Positions 22,700 to 33,929 of a DNA stretch of 64,000 nt are shown piece by piece (positions within the stretch are counted from its first letter, which is position 1; every line of letters begins with the position of its first letter). Origin of the DNA: Aspidiotus rigidus (taxonomy: Eukaryota; Arthropoda; Insecta; Hemiptera; Diaspididae). The stretch is taken from NCBI GenBank assembly GCA_035079385.1, contig JAVHKY010000047.1, positions 1,302,001 to 1,366,000 on the forward strand. Direction: 5' to 3'. The position numbers and the translations under genes were made by a program. Below the pieces are notes generated by a model that did no database searches, had not been told where the DNA came from, and worked only from the letters and a program-made list of their open reading frames with translations.

Positions 22700-23570
22700 T
22701 TTTGAGTGGCTCATAAGCTCAGTTTCGCTCGATCGCCTCCATTCTTAGCAATTAGTATGTAACATACTGCCTTGGGCTGAGTAACTCACAGGGCTCACTC
22801 ACTCCGCTTGTTTGCCCCCATTCTGAGCTTAGTATAGGTTTAACTACGTTAGGCTTTATTCTAGCTTGCAATATAAAGCTGGTATAAATTAGTAGAGGCC
22901 CCCTAGTATGAAGCTAGTAAAAAGACACTGCACTGTTCACTTATACCTGGCTTTCTCTCTTCAGATGTTGAGCTTTACACTGGCTTGCAATATAGAGCTA
23001 GTATTACACTGGCTTGCAATATAGAGCTAGTATTAACTAGTGCAAGCCTGCTGGTATGAAGCTACTACAAAAGAGGCTTGTACATAGTATAAGCCTAGGG
23101 GAGGCCGAGGCTTAGTTTAAAATGATGATCCCATAAAGGAGGCCTACACCTAGTATAATACTACAGCAAAAGAGGCTTAGGGCGAGTTTTACCAACAACG
23201 CTCAAAGTCACGTGACAGGTTAAGCTCCGATTTAACCAATAAAGCGCCCGATTTTGGCGACTTGAGCTAGGATTAGCACTAAATCGACGATTAGCACTTT
23301 GGTAAAACTGGCCCTTAGACCTAGAAAAAGTCTAGTTTACAATTGGCCAATTCCAAACTCAAGACTTGTCTCTTCAGATGTTGAGCTTTGTACAAGCTTG
23401 CAGTATGGAGCTGGTAAGAACTAGTACAGACCTCCTAATATCAAACTAGTATAAAGGAGGCTTGGACCTAGTATAATAGAGCTAGTATAAACTAATACAG
23501 GCCTCCTGCTGAATAAGCCTACACAGTGAAAACGAAGCTTGGACCTAGTATAATATACTTCATGAAGCAG
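22700..23570. repeat. CTAGTATA-rich repeat block
   Basis: Dozens of copies of CTAGTATA/CTGGTATA-type words, in phrases such as GCCTAGTATAATA and GAGCTAGTATAAACTA, alternate with AGGCCTCC. A tandem duplication of a ~32-bp phrase (ACACTGGCTTGCAATATAGAG) sits at 22,976-23,035. The block also contains GCTCACTCACTCCGCTTGTT, shared with 45.9 and 41.5 kb. A Harbinger-like MITE interrupts it. Confidence 0.6.
23180..23314. mobile_element. PIF/Harbinger-like MITE, 135 bp, TTA target duplication
   Basis: Left terminus GGGCGAGTTTTACCAA and right terminus TTGGTAAAACTGGCCC form ~16-bp inverted repeats with one or two mismatches. TTA flanks both sides (23,177-23,179 and 23,315-23,317). A 3-bp TTA duplication and a GGGC start are typical of the PIF/Harbinger superfamily. 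No ORF, so non-autonomous. It is inserted in the CTAGTATA block. Confidence 0.75.
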
Positions 23571-23924
23571 AAAGGGTGGGAACTCGAAAAATTTCGTATC
23601 AGGTATCGGATACCACTCCAAAATTTTCCAAGTCCATCAACGGGGGAGGGGGCACCCAACGAATTAGGAGGTAGGCTTCAGCAAAGACAGGTAACATTAA
23701 AAATTTGACCTCATACTAACCTCAATTATACAATGTACAAACATACATAAGTTCTCTTGTTCACCCTTTCAGTAGCGCCCTCTAGTGAAGGTCTAAACCC
23801 CAAAAGCATGCTAAATTTATACCAGTATACTAGGCTTCATTGCCAATTGCCAGAGCCTCTATTATACTAGGCTGGGAAATACTGGTGGAGTGCGCTAAGA
23901 CAATATGAAATCTATAGCAATTAT

Positions 23925-24165
23925 CGATTAAATCTATATCAATACATCGATAAAATCTACATCAATAAAAGTGGTATCGAGAAATCAATGTAACAACAAA
24001 TCGATACACCAATAAAATTGACATCAATATAATAACAATATCGACATAATATCGATATAATAACAATATCGATATTATATCGATATAAAAATATTGATAT
24101 GATATCGATATGATAATAATAGCGATATGATATCGATATAACAACTAAATCGATACATCGATATA
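23925..24165. repeat. ATATCGAT-type short tandem repeat
   Basis: Degenerate array dominated by ATCGATATA/ATATCGATAT words with AATAATA spacers. The unit is self-complementary, so single strands could fold extensively. The 60-codon open frame here is a repeat artefact. Confidence 0.8.
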
Positions 24166-24169
24166 AACA

Positions 24170-25600
24170 TCTAATGTTTTTCCCAAAATTATTGACAAGG
24201 ATACACGTTTTTAGGCTCGGTTTGGTCCCATAATCTTTCCTTCAATTAATCTTTCTCTCTTGGCCTTTTACTTATCCTTAGAATTTTCAGTAATCTTTCT
24301 CTTCTTTCATTTCTCGCTCTCTCCTAGAATGATCAAACTGCTGTATTTCTCCTTCAAAAATTCCACTTGAAGGTCATGAAAACAAACGTACAATAAAATG
24401 AAAAGCAATAAAAACTTCTTGCTCTCTCTCTCTTCTGCAGAAGTCAATCACATCATCATCTTTCAGAAATCTTTGCACTCGTGTCGGTTGAATCAACCTT
24501 CATTCATTCAATCTTTCTTCCTAGAATTTTCCGTTATCTTTCTCTCTTTCTTCATTTCTCTCTCTTATCATCTTCTAAGAACATTCAGGAGGTACCATCC
24601 ATATTTCTCCTTCAAAACTTCCACGTGTAGGTCATGCATACAATAAAATCAGAGGTACAAGAAATTGATAACAAATCATAAGAAAATACGAAGATTTTTT
24701 CAAATATCTTATACTTATCTGATATGTTCTTCAGGTACCCCCCTTCCCTCACTAAATGCTACATTCCCCTCGAAATGTCGACTTCCAACATGCGGTTTCA
24801 GAAATTCGACCTTCAAATTACTTGTACACTGCTTACGACCAGAAGGGAGATCATACAAACAACGCAGGGGTCAAGAGCGGGCAAGAAGGAAACGCGCGAA
24901 AACACCATCGAGTCCCCTCTCAAGATATATACGAGAATTTCAAAAGAAAATATGAATTATAGCCGTTGGTTGATGCCCATCCCCTCCCCGCGATATTCAC
25001 GAGTCCTTCTTTGGGGGGATTTTAGAGTACAGAAAACAGATTATTTTGAAGGGGAGTTGGGGGGAAGGGAGGATACAATAAACTTATCCCAGGGTTCTCA
25101 AAATGAGGCATACCTTTTGAGGCATAATTTCGCAATAAACGTACTTTCATCATCACCGCCGTGTCATACGAGAGAAGAATTTCAAACTTTTGGGGAAATT
25201 CAATGGAAATAATAGTAGGGGAACGATTCTATCTTTCAGTTTCAAGTTTCGTTCACAAGATAGGGGGGCGGGAGTGAATCGGAGATGGCTTCATGAAATT
25301 AAAGCATTTAGGAAAGAATCCATAATGGTAACAACTTCTGGCACAATACTCAGTTTTTACGAAAGCCCCCCTTCCAAAAGATTTGCCACTAAAACAGAGT
25401 TCTCCAACGAAATCTGATAGGCCTATTTATAATAGTTTCAAGCATACAAAAGTACACACGTTTCATGAAATTCCCATTGTAAGGGAGAGGAGAGGAGGTT
25501 TTACAATACGATCTATCGAAAAGTTGTAAATTTCGTGCTAAGAGGGGTTAATTATGAACTAAAATGGAAGTCTACAAATGTTAAAATACAAACTAAGCCT
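24170..25600. other. Non-coding stretch; long open frames of doubtful meaning
   Basis: A 162-codon plus frame (24,724-25,212) overlaps two other open plus frames (24,665-24,955; 24,756-24,962), which suggests composition rather than coding. No domain, signal peptide or repeat is visible in its translation, and no promoter or splice context supports it. Confidence 0.35.
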
Positions 25601-27800
25601 AAAGATAGTTCGATAATTTCGCGTTCGTTCAAAATTTTCCGATTTCTATCCGACTTTCCGTAGTTTTCCTTCGAAAATTCCAAAAACTGGGTAAGCCCGA
25701 CCTGTTTTTCTCGCATTCTAGACACTCGACTACGCGCGAAACTTGAATCCTACGAAGAAACTGTTCAACTTACTGCAGATTTTCTTGAAGTTTCAGCCGA
25801 CAGACGCACAAAATCACGCAGCCGAAGCGCAAATCACGGTACAGCGAAAAGAAAAATCGTACAGCTTCGACTAAATCAGAATTTCTCGCGTGCTCTCGAA
25901 GTTCGAATTACGAAAAAAAAACAGGCCAGTTCGCATGACTTTCACGTGACTCTTTAGTCGAGCGTACGATTTTTCACTCAATTACACACCGAGGACGGTA
26001 AAATAAGAATTTTACTCTCACACTTCACCTTCGTTCTTTCCAAGACGTTCTACACTGAATGCAGGATTCGATAAGTGAGTAAAGCGTAACTTACGGTCCC
26101 AGGTTCAGTAAAGAAAATATCGTTCGAACTTCGCATTCACGATCTGATCGCGATTAGAAGTTGAAACGATACGCACCTCCCTCGAGCACCAAAACCGAAT
26201 GAATTTCCCGAATTCGATTTATTCCCAATAACAATTAATTAAAAGGCCGGAGCGCGAAAAACTTCGACATTTCCAATCGGCGAATCGATACTTTCAATTT
26301 ATTTATTATTGCGTAACGTAGGCGAACAAACGTCAAAAATTAAAATTCTATTTACGATTCCGTGTGCGTATCCTGTCGTCGTCAGAAAACAATCGCACAG
26401 AATCCTAACAAATTTTAATTAATGTCGTCGAGGCCGATAACGAAAATCAATTTTGAAAAAACAGAAATTTGCCAAACTACAAAAACCAGATAGAAATCGT
26501 ACTTTCCGCGGAATGAATTAACAACCTCGTAAACGAAAAACCGGCTCAGCAAAATTCGCGCAGTAATTTACACGATTAGTTCGATGTTGAAATTAATACA
26601 ATACAGCTTACGTACCTTTTTAATCTTCTCGTCAGCAAACGCCACGAAAATTTCGAACAACAATACGCCCGATCACTTCGCTCGTTATCACTGTCGAAAG
26701 CACGACTAACGGTCGGATGAAATTCGAAAATTCAAGAGTCGGAAACTGGACGACGAGCACTACAACGAGAATCGACAGCGAGAAAATTTGTTAATGAAAA
26801 AAATTGATGAGAAAAGCTTCGCTCGCGAATGTACCGCAATCGTAATCAGACTTAGAACATAAACCTGAGACGAAATAGCGAAAACTAGCAACAGCACGGT
26901 GGACGCGCTCGGATTTATTGAGTGGCTTATCTCGTCTGATATCATGCCATGTGATCTCGACCAATGAGAGACGCTCGCATCATCCCTCCTCCGAGCAACC
27001 TACCTACAGCTTGACAGCGTGCGAACTGCGAACCACGCCGAAACCCAGCTGGCAGACGGCAACGTGCTATTATTTTTTTCTTTGAATCGTAGGTTTTCGT
27101 TTTCCCGCTGACTGACGCTGTTAAAAAATTGGTAGCACTGCGACGACGGAAAAGTCGATATTCATCCGCAGCGCAAGACGTTAGAGGCACGACTGAATTA
27201 TGTTGGGGCAGGTAGGCCGGAATTCTCGACAAAACTCAACCGCCAGACATACATTCTTCTCTGCAATTCTTCGTTGTCCTCGTCGTTCCGTTGACTCCCG
27301 ACTCCGGAGTCGTTTTCCTACTATACAAAAACTTAACAACGCCGCACGGGCCATTCATACGAAAAAATTACGTGGGCTTTCGTTCGTAGTTGTAAATCTA
27401 TGACGAGGATAAAAATAGTCTTAAAATTCGCTGCAAAAAGTGTTGAATCTCAGCTGGCTTCGTAATTACTATGACGATGTTCAAAATTCATCATTCGCAC
27501 CACCATTCGATTCATTCCCTTATCATCGCATTCGTACGACACGGCGAATAATGAATGATGATTCATCGAACCAAATTATTCTTTTTGTACGGTTATACGT
27601 TACGTTGTACAAATTATTACCTCATATACTTGACGAGAACTTCCGAGCTCAGAAAATACACTTACTAACAATCGTTTCAGTTAATTACCACAAACACAGC
27701 TGACGACTACGACTAAAATTCAAGCTTCGTTAATTTGAATGTTAATTTTTAGCGAAAAGACGGCTCACTAGGAGCGCTACTTAGTATGCGATCGAAATAC
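25600..27800. other. CpG-rich non-coding block, possible promoter or first-intron DNA
   Basis: CG dinucleotides are frequent through this block and it lacks the dispersed repeats common elsewhere in the window. A CCAATGAGAG box lies near 26,961. No frame translates to a family I know. It could be the 5' region of a gene with exons outside the window, but direction and start cannot be assigned. Confidence 0.25.
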
Positions 27801-27810
27801 GAGGCTTTAA

Positions 27811-28215
27811 GGGTATGCACTAGTCACCCGCACACAGACACACACAAGATGAAGTATCGCATGTTCCCGATCATAAAAATATCTTTAACTACGCATTATT
27901 TTTGTACTGATGAAGATCGAAAAAATACCTATTCGATTTAGACGAATTAATTTCATTTATTGATGGATTTCAAAAAGGCCAATTTAGACGTAAGTTCTAA
28001 CGTTTTTTGAGGATCTATCAGAACATTTAGCAAACTATAAACTAATTAGCCGTTCTTTCGTAAACTTCAAAAATAAATTAGACCATGTGTCGAAAAATTT
28101 CGCGCTTCATTCAATACCTAATCTTGGGGCAAAAATCGCAACTTGCAACACACCATTTTGTAGTACACGTATATCATTTCCTGTGTGTAAGTGACTATAG
28201 AGATAGAGCGTACCC
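27811..28215. mobile_element. TTAA-flanked MITE, copy 2 (GGGTATGC ends)
   Basis: Left end TTAA-GGGTATGCACTAGTCAC; right end GTGACTATAGAGATAGAGCG then TACCC-TTAT. The interior shares TATAAACTAATTAGCCG and ACACCATTTTGTA with copy 1 at 53.9 kb. The right TTAA has decayed to TTAT. TTAA flanks are compatible with piggyBac-type insertion; no transposase is present. Confidence 0.65.
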
Positions 28216-28767
28216 TTATAAAGGATACATTCGATTTTTTAGGTAGAGCTACAAATCAACAATCTGAGATGAAGGTCTATGAAGAGTTAATTTGGTTCTA
28301 TGAAAGAGTTGAGTGACCGAAGGTGTTTTCTTCAGTTCTATAGATAAGAAAGCCATGGTTGAACAACGTACGAAGAAATACAATATTTTTACCCTCAAGA
28401 AGAAAGAAAGCAGAAAGGAAGAAGAGGGTATAATTTAATAACTTGAAAAAAAATGATGATAGAATGAATGTAGGCTACATCTGGTAATTTTGTACCTATA
28501 ACCACACGTTTCGTAGAGGAATCAATTCAACGTAGAGATACAATGCATTTATGAAGTAACCTAGGTATAAAGTTTTTCGAAGAACATAATTATTCGCTCA
28601 TCCTTCAACACTTATTTAAATATTTTTTTCATTTAATGAGTTATTCGACTGCTCAAAATGGGTCATAAACTTGCGTTAATTTTGTGATACAGTAAAAATA
28701 AGCTTTTATTGAGCGGATAAGTACTCGCTTCTAATGTGTAACCGTAAATAATATTTACCGTATCATG

Positions 28768-28943
28768 CCCAGTTTCAGGGTTGGACAGGCTCATACCGGG
28801 GCCCCTGGCGATTACAATAGTTTGGGCCCCCTTAACTCTCTCTCCCACCAAAAAAAAATTCACGCAACAAATTTTTCTTGTAACTTTCGGGCCCCTGGCG
28901 ATCGCCAGTCAACCACCCGCCCTAGTCCGACCCTGCCCAGTTT
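28768..28943. mobile_element. hAT-like MITE with 8-bp target duplication CCCAGTTT
   Basis: The element (28,776-28,935, 160 bp) begins CAGGGTTGGACAGG and ends CCTAGTCCGACCCTG, imperfect inverted repeats. Subterminal GGGGCCCCTGGCGAT appears near both ends, in inverted context. It is flanked by exact 8-bp direct repeats CCCAGTTT (28,768-28,775 and 28,936-28,943). Eight-base duplications with CAGGG-type ends define hAT elements. A poly-A run (28,852-28,859) lies inside. Open frames across it are spurious. Confidence 0.88.
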
Positions 28944-29149
28944 ATGGGCAAAGACCTTCCTCAGACTATTTCACTCTATTCTGTCGTGCGCCACCCTGTG
29001 AAATAGTTTATTTTTCAGAAAATTATCTACTTAATTTCTTCATCTAAGTTTACAGCTCAATCTATCGGCAAGAACAAAGGACGTGATACAGCATACTTAA
29101 TATAATTTATAATTAAAACAATTGGAAGAAATTTTTAGAACGTAGGTAG

Positions 29150-29860
29150 TTGAAGGAGTTGGAGACGGTTTCGGAATTTATTTTAAGTGTGAAGTTTATA
29201 GTATTGGTAAGGAAACATTGTAGACGGAACATTGGTTTTGCATGGCATCAGTATATAAGAAGAGATGTTGAACTGTAAGGTTATCGTGGCAGTAGTTATA
29301 TGACGGAGGGGCGTAGAGATCTAGGAGGTGGTGCGAGTGGGTGAGTCGGGTGTAGTCAATCCTAAGGCAGGAGAGGATGACTTCTTTCGGGCGGCAGTAT
29401 CTGTTTGAAGAGGACCAAAAGATAGGGAGGCTTTCGATAGACCATAGTTTGTTGGGAGGTTAATAATTCCAGAGGTCATGCCAAGAAGCTAGGATTTTGT
29501 AACGGTGGAAGTAAGGTCGTATGCTGGTGAGCCGGAAAAGATAGTGTAGAGTTTTCGTTCTTCGCATTGGTAATTTGTTGATGGGGGTCTGCTTAGGGTT
29601 GAAAGGTATTTCGGCCCTTCCGAAAACCATAGGAAAGTTTCCACTGATGTTTTGTATCTTTTAAAATGATTTACCGAGAGCGCTAGTTGTAGTCCGATAG
29701 GACGGTGAGAGTCGGGGAGAAATGGGTCTTTGGAGAGTTTTAAGGTGGGTAGAATGATCGCTGTAGTTTCCATGTTTCTTATGGAATGAGATTGAGTTGA
29801 ATATTGAGAGGAAGTATGAAAGAGAATCGAATTGCGACTTGATTCTACAATATCTCATCT
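29150..29860 (-). pseudogene. Internally deleted LINE fragment (RT start joined to C-terminal tail)
   Basis: On the minus strand, 29,790-29,680 translates with AIILPTLKLSKDPFLPDSHR followed by PIGL, the first RT block of I/Jockey-type LINEs (KPGKDP..P.SYRPI). Downstream, 29,460-29,200 gives KASLSFGPLQTDTAARKKSS and a RxDYTRLTHSH-like C-terminal motif also seen in the 19.6-20.3 kb fragment. The catalytic core and RNase H are missing between them, so this is a dead internally deleted copy. Confidence 0.65.
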
Positions 29861-30228
29861 GTGTTCGTTAGTATGATGAAAGTACATTAAAGAAAGATTA
29901 TTCGCGAAACTTTCTCACATTCGACGATGATCAATTCTGAAATGTAGAATGGTAAAAGAGTACAGGAGAACAACCTACGGTGCAAACATAAATTGATGTC
30001 TTACGGAGCTTATTAGGGAAAGCCAACATTCCAATCAATTAAGGTTCCAGGGAAACGAGAGCTATTCGAAAAAGGGTCTTCCGGAAAAATTTATATAAGA
30101 TCCTTATGCTCTTCTTTGATTCGAGCTTTATATACATACATAGCATCTGGAAGGGAACTTTGAAAAATATCAACTTTCTAGAAACTTTGAAGCGATACAA
30201 ATAAGAATTGTGTTTTTCATCGTTTTTC

Positions 30229-30503
30229 CCCCAGTAAACAATCTGTTTCCCCTCTGAAGCACTGGGGAAAATGGGACTGATCTTCCATTAGAAGCCTTGT
30301 TGATCCCCTCATTCCCATTTTTTTCCCAGTTGAAGTCCTTTGGATTCCCAGTCTCAATGGGCCTCAACAGGGACAAACCTGAAGCCCCTCGGATCTCGAG
30401 ACTTAATTACCTATTTAATTCCCATTTGAAACCCTGTTTCCTCCTTCGAATCCCCAAAGCCCTTTGCATTCGAGAGCTCTAAGTGGAAACAATGTTTACC
30501 GGG
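30229..30503. mobile_element. Possible MITE with CCCAGTAAACA-type inverted ends
   Basis: CCCAGTAAACAATCTGTTTCC near 30,229 is mirrored by GGAAACAATGTTTACCGGG near 30,484-30,502. The interior repeats CCCATTT and CCCAGT words in both orientations. No clear target duplication was found. Confidence 0.4.
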
Positions 30504-30504
30504 C

Positions 30505-31625
30505 CTTTTTTCCACATTTCACAAGAATGAATATCGAGTAACTGGTATAGCCGATCATTTTTGCCGAAGGAAGGAGTAGAAAGCTTCCCAACAATTCTTC
30601 GCATAGGTACCTACCTAGCGAAACAACATTTCTATTTTAAAGCTTCTGCTAGACAAATTGGAAACTGCTTTGTAAGCAGAATCGAATATAGGCAATGCGG
30701 TTTTTGTAGTAAAAATGGCACGATGCGTTATGAATGAAGCGTGGACGTAGGCAATATCATTTATATTGTCGTATGTTTGTGACGTCATTTGAGGAGTGAA
30801 AGCTTTTTATCATTATTTTCCTTCTAATAACAATGTGCGTGCATGCGCATGTGTAATTTTTGTACGCAATACGTACGTACATACCTACAAAACACGCGTT
30901 ATTATGCCTTAGAAAAAATTTTCCGACCAGTGCCGCAATTATTCAATACTTATTCAAAAAAATTAAAATTCATTTTGCTTGTGCGCTCGTGTACGGTAAG
31001 GGGAATTTTCTACACGTGCTCTTAATGATAGGAGGATATCAACCTAATTCAGAGAATCGCAGAAGAAAAGGTAAAATAATAAATCGCACTTATATGATTC
31101 TCACTCTCCGATCACAATTTCCTAGAATAAAAGACATGTGAGCGATTATCGATAGCTATAGCGTTACTCGTGATGGTAATTAAGAGAAAAACAAGCGAAG
31201 AAAAATTGTTTGTAAAAGCTCATCGATATTTCTTATCCTCTAAGTCAACCGTAACCGCTCAAAATAACCTCGTCCGATGATCCGAGATGCAAACGGGCTA
31301 CGAGATCTCCTCGTTTTGTACATGCTCGAATTGTACAGAAATTTTCTACCAATAAAAATAACAGAAAGATACAACTTTTTTGGCGCGACATTTGATTTTC
31401 CTCTTTCATAATCCGAATTTTTTCGAATCTTTTTACCTACAAGCACAAATAAAGATAGAGAAAATTTGGTACCCCTCTTTTCAACGACATAATGAGAAAT
31501 CGGAACCAGATCGTATCCAAGATATTCGAATCCATAAGAATCGCCGGGTATTTTTGTAGGAAATTTTGTGGAGTACAACTTTATTCGAAGCATTCTTCGA
31601 TAAAATGCATACAAAATGAGCTACA
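30505..31625. other. Non-coding stretch, no recognisable gene
   Basis: A 124-codon minus frame at 31,240-31,614 and overlapping plus frames at 30.84-31.14 kb have no recognisable features. No repeat family from the rest of the window is evident. Confidence 0.4.
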
Positions 31626-31629
31626 AAAA

Positions 31630-31840
31630 AAAAACGACGGCTTCCTCAACGAAGTTAAACGAGGAACGCAGGGAACCTGTTTTATGCGTCATATGGGGTT
31701 TGGTATTGAGAAATCAAGGAAGCCTAGATCTAGATAAAGCTAGTATAAAGGAGGGTTAGACCTACGGTACTGTATAAGCCTAGTATAATATAGTTTGAGA
31801 GTCTAAATTTTTCTCGACTCGAGAAAAATTTAGACTCTCG
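31630..31840 (+). repeat. GAAGTTAAACGAGG repeat, copy with perfect terminal hairpin
   Basis: Starts ACGACGGCTTCCTCAACGAA, continues with ACGCAGGGAACCTGTTTTAT, then a CTAGTATAA-type segment. It ends in a perfect 20-bp inverted repeat (arms 31,797-31,816 and 31,820-31,839, 3-base loop). The same order of segments occurs inverted at 47,085-47,288; partial copies lie at 18,992 and 44,322. Confidence 0.7.
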
Positions 31841-31929
31841 TTTGTTGTGGACAATAGATCTTTCTGAGAGTAAAACTAAATTTAAGGAAAATTAGGCGGC
31901 CGCAATTCATTCATCTTTTCTGTCGAAAT

Positions 31930-32870
31930 TCAACCATCCACTTCAAGTTGATCGACCGCAACTCGCATATTACCCTTCAGGACACGGGCCGCAATTCGTA
32001 GAACTTCGCGTTTTTGGGCCACAATTAACGAACCCCCTAAGGGAGAGTGATATACTTTTGGGTCTTTAGCTGGTGAAAGAATGGGATCCGCTATTTTAGG
32101 AAGAAATGTTGCCTGTTTGGCTGCCTTATCTACTGAATCGTGGGGTGGGGAATCAATATGGCCAGGAATCCATACCAGCGAATGTGAGTTCATTAATTTA
32201 GTTGAGTGAAGGACCAAAAATATACGTTGGATCATATTAGTGTTAGTTAAAAAGGAATCAGCGATGGTATGTAGAGACGAGAGGGAGTTAGTCGAAAGAA
32301 GGTATTTTTGTTCTGGTTGTAGTTGAGTAATTTGCGATAGGCGGGCAAGAATTCCATTTAATTCAGCGTATATACTGACGCTAAATTTCGTATCCTATTT
32401 TGTTGTTAATGGAAAATGCAGAATGACATTTTATGGTGATATTTTGAGCCGTCTGTGGGACACAAGATATAATTTGCGTAATTCGTCCGGAAGTTTTACA
32501 ATGTGTTGTCGATAAATTGACTTATTTCTTTCAGGAATTTTGGGAAGGTCTAACCAGATATTCAGAATAGAGAAAAAGTCATCTGGGGGAGGTAGTCTTA
32601 ATCTACATATCTACGTAAAGTTTTTATTCCTCATTTATTTGTATAATGACGCGGAACGCCTTAAAATGTACCTACTATCGATTTCGTAGGAGGGAGAACT
32701 GAAATTTTAAGTTCATCATGGGTGTAGGTTTCCAATTCAGGACGGGTATACGTATGTTTTATTGGTTGGTGATTGAAGATCTGATTAATTTCAGAAATTG
32801 TAGATTGGTGAATGGGTAAATGAGAGAAAATTGTGAGGAAATTAGACTTGACGAAAATACAGAGGTTAAA
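31930..32870 (-). pseudogene. Decayed LINE fragment, linker and RNase H domain
   Basis: Reading leftward on the minus strand: a linker similar to that of other LINEs in the window (HLPIHQSTISEI..., 32,830), then the RNase H segments AELNGILARLSQI and YLLSTNSLSSLHTI, then VWIPGHIDSPPHDSVDKAAK (about 32,190-32,120), the His- and Asp-bearing C-terminal RNase H motif. The 101-codon frame 32,235-31,930 covers the last part. Upstream RT is absent; stops break the remainder. Confidence 0.7.
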
Positions 32871-32874
32871 GACA

Positions 32875-33925
32875 ACCTTCAGGTGAAAAAAATAAAGATA
32901 TAGGAGAGTAACTGATCATCACGTATGCCATACACATACTATTTTGACGGGTCCAATTTCAGATAAATACAAATTATGTTAACTTTTTTACTTTCCTATA
33001 ATTATTTTATCTGGAACTTTAAAAATACCTTCAATGTACCAACAGAAGGGGGAGTGCAAGAAGAAATTGTTTTTAAAAAAATGGAAAGGAAGAGAAAGAA
33101 AAAAATAACGATAATAACAAGAATTACTTTTACGTTGGTGTCGATAAACTCCTTTCAAGTCTAAATTTACTCTTTCGTTGAAACGAACTCTACTTCGTGT
33201 ATTTACTTTTACGGGTTCGAAAATAATGTGGGAACAATCGAACAAGAATTAAATGTAAAACTCGTCAAGTTGCCATATTATCGAGTAAATAAAAACTATA
33301 AATTGTCTCATAAGAAAACATCTCTAAGTATTTAATGTAATACAGTATAATCTAGTGGTGAAAATAGTACATATTTTATTAACTGCCAAGGGCGAACTCA
33401 GCACTTCGCCGCCTTGAAGCTAACCTCAAATCCACGTCCCTATTTTCGTCTTTACGTTTTTAATTTTGATGGAGGGGGGGCGGAGATTTGCCACCCCTAA
33501 ATTTTGCCGCCTGAAGTTTCAGTTTTCTAAGACTGTCGGTAAGTACGCCGATATTAGGCTTCTTGAAGAATTTACCTAGCCCTCTTCAATCATGTTCCTC
33601 ACCTTAAATAGAATTTATTGACCTGAACCCTTTTACAACCCTTGTCACAATTGTTACTCGAAGCCATATGCTACAATAATGAACGAAAAACTGGTATCCA
33701 CCAAACTCATGTTTTGTCAAATAAAAAAAAGGAACCCCGAAAAGAAAAAGCCATTAGCTCGAAAAGATACAAGTGTGTTTACATCTTACAATTTTAATTT
33801 TGATATGACTTAGCTTAGACGTACATCTTACGGATTGTACATAGTTTTGAAGGAGAACAGTCAATATTTAAAGGAATGGGAAAAGTTGTGTGAGACGTAG
33901 GTAGGTACCGGAGAGACAGTGTGAT
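32875..33925. other. Non-coding stretch, no recognisable gene
   Basis: AT-rich, with a poly-G tract near 33,473-33,480. The short overlapping frames at 32,976-33,245 are on both strands and show nothing recognisable. Confidence 0.45.
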
Positions 33926-33929
33926 AAAA

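Noticed and set aside
24724..25212. 162-codon plus-strand open frame
   Set aside because: Overlapping plus frames are also open, no domain or signal is visible, and no promoter or splice context supports a gene.
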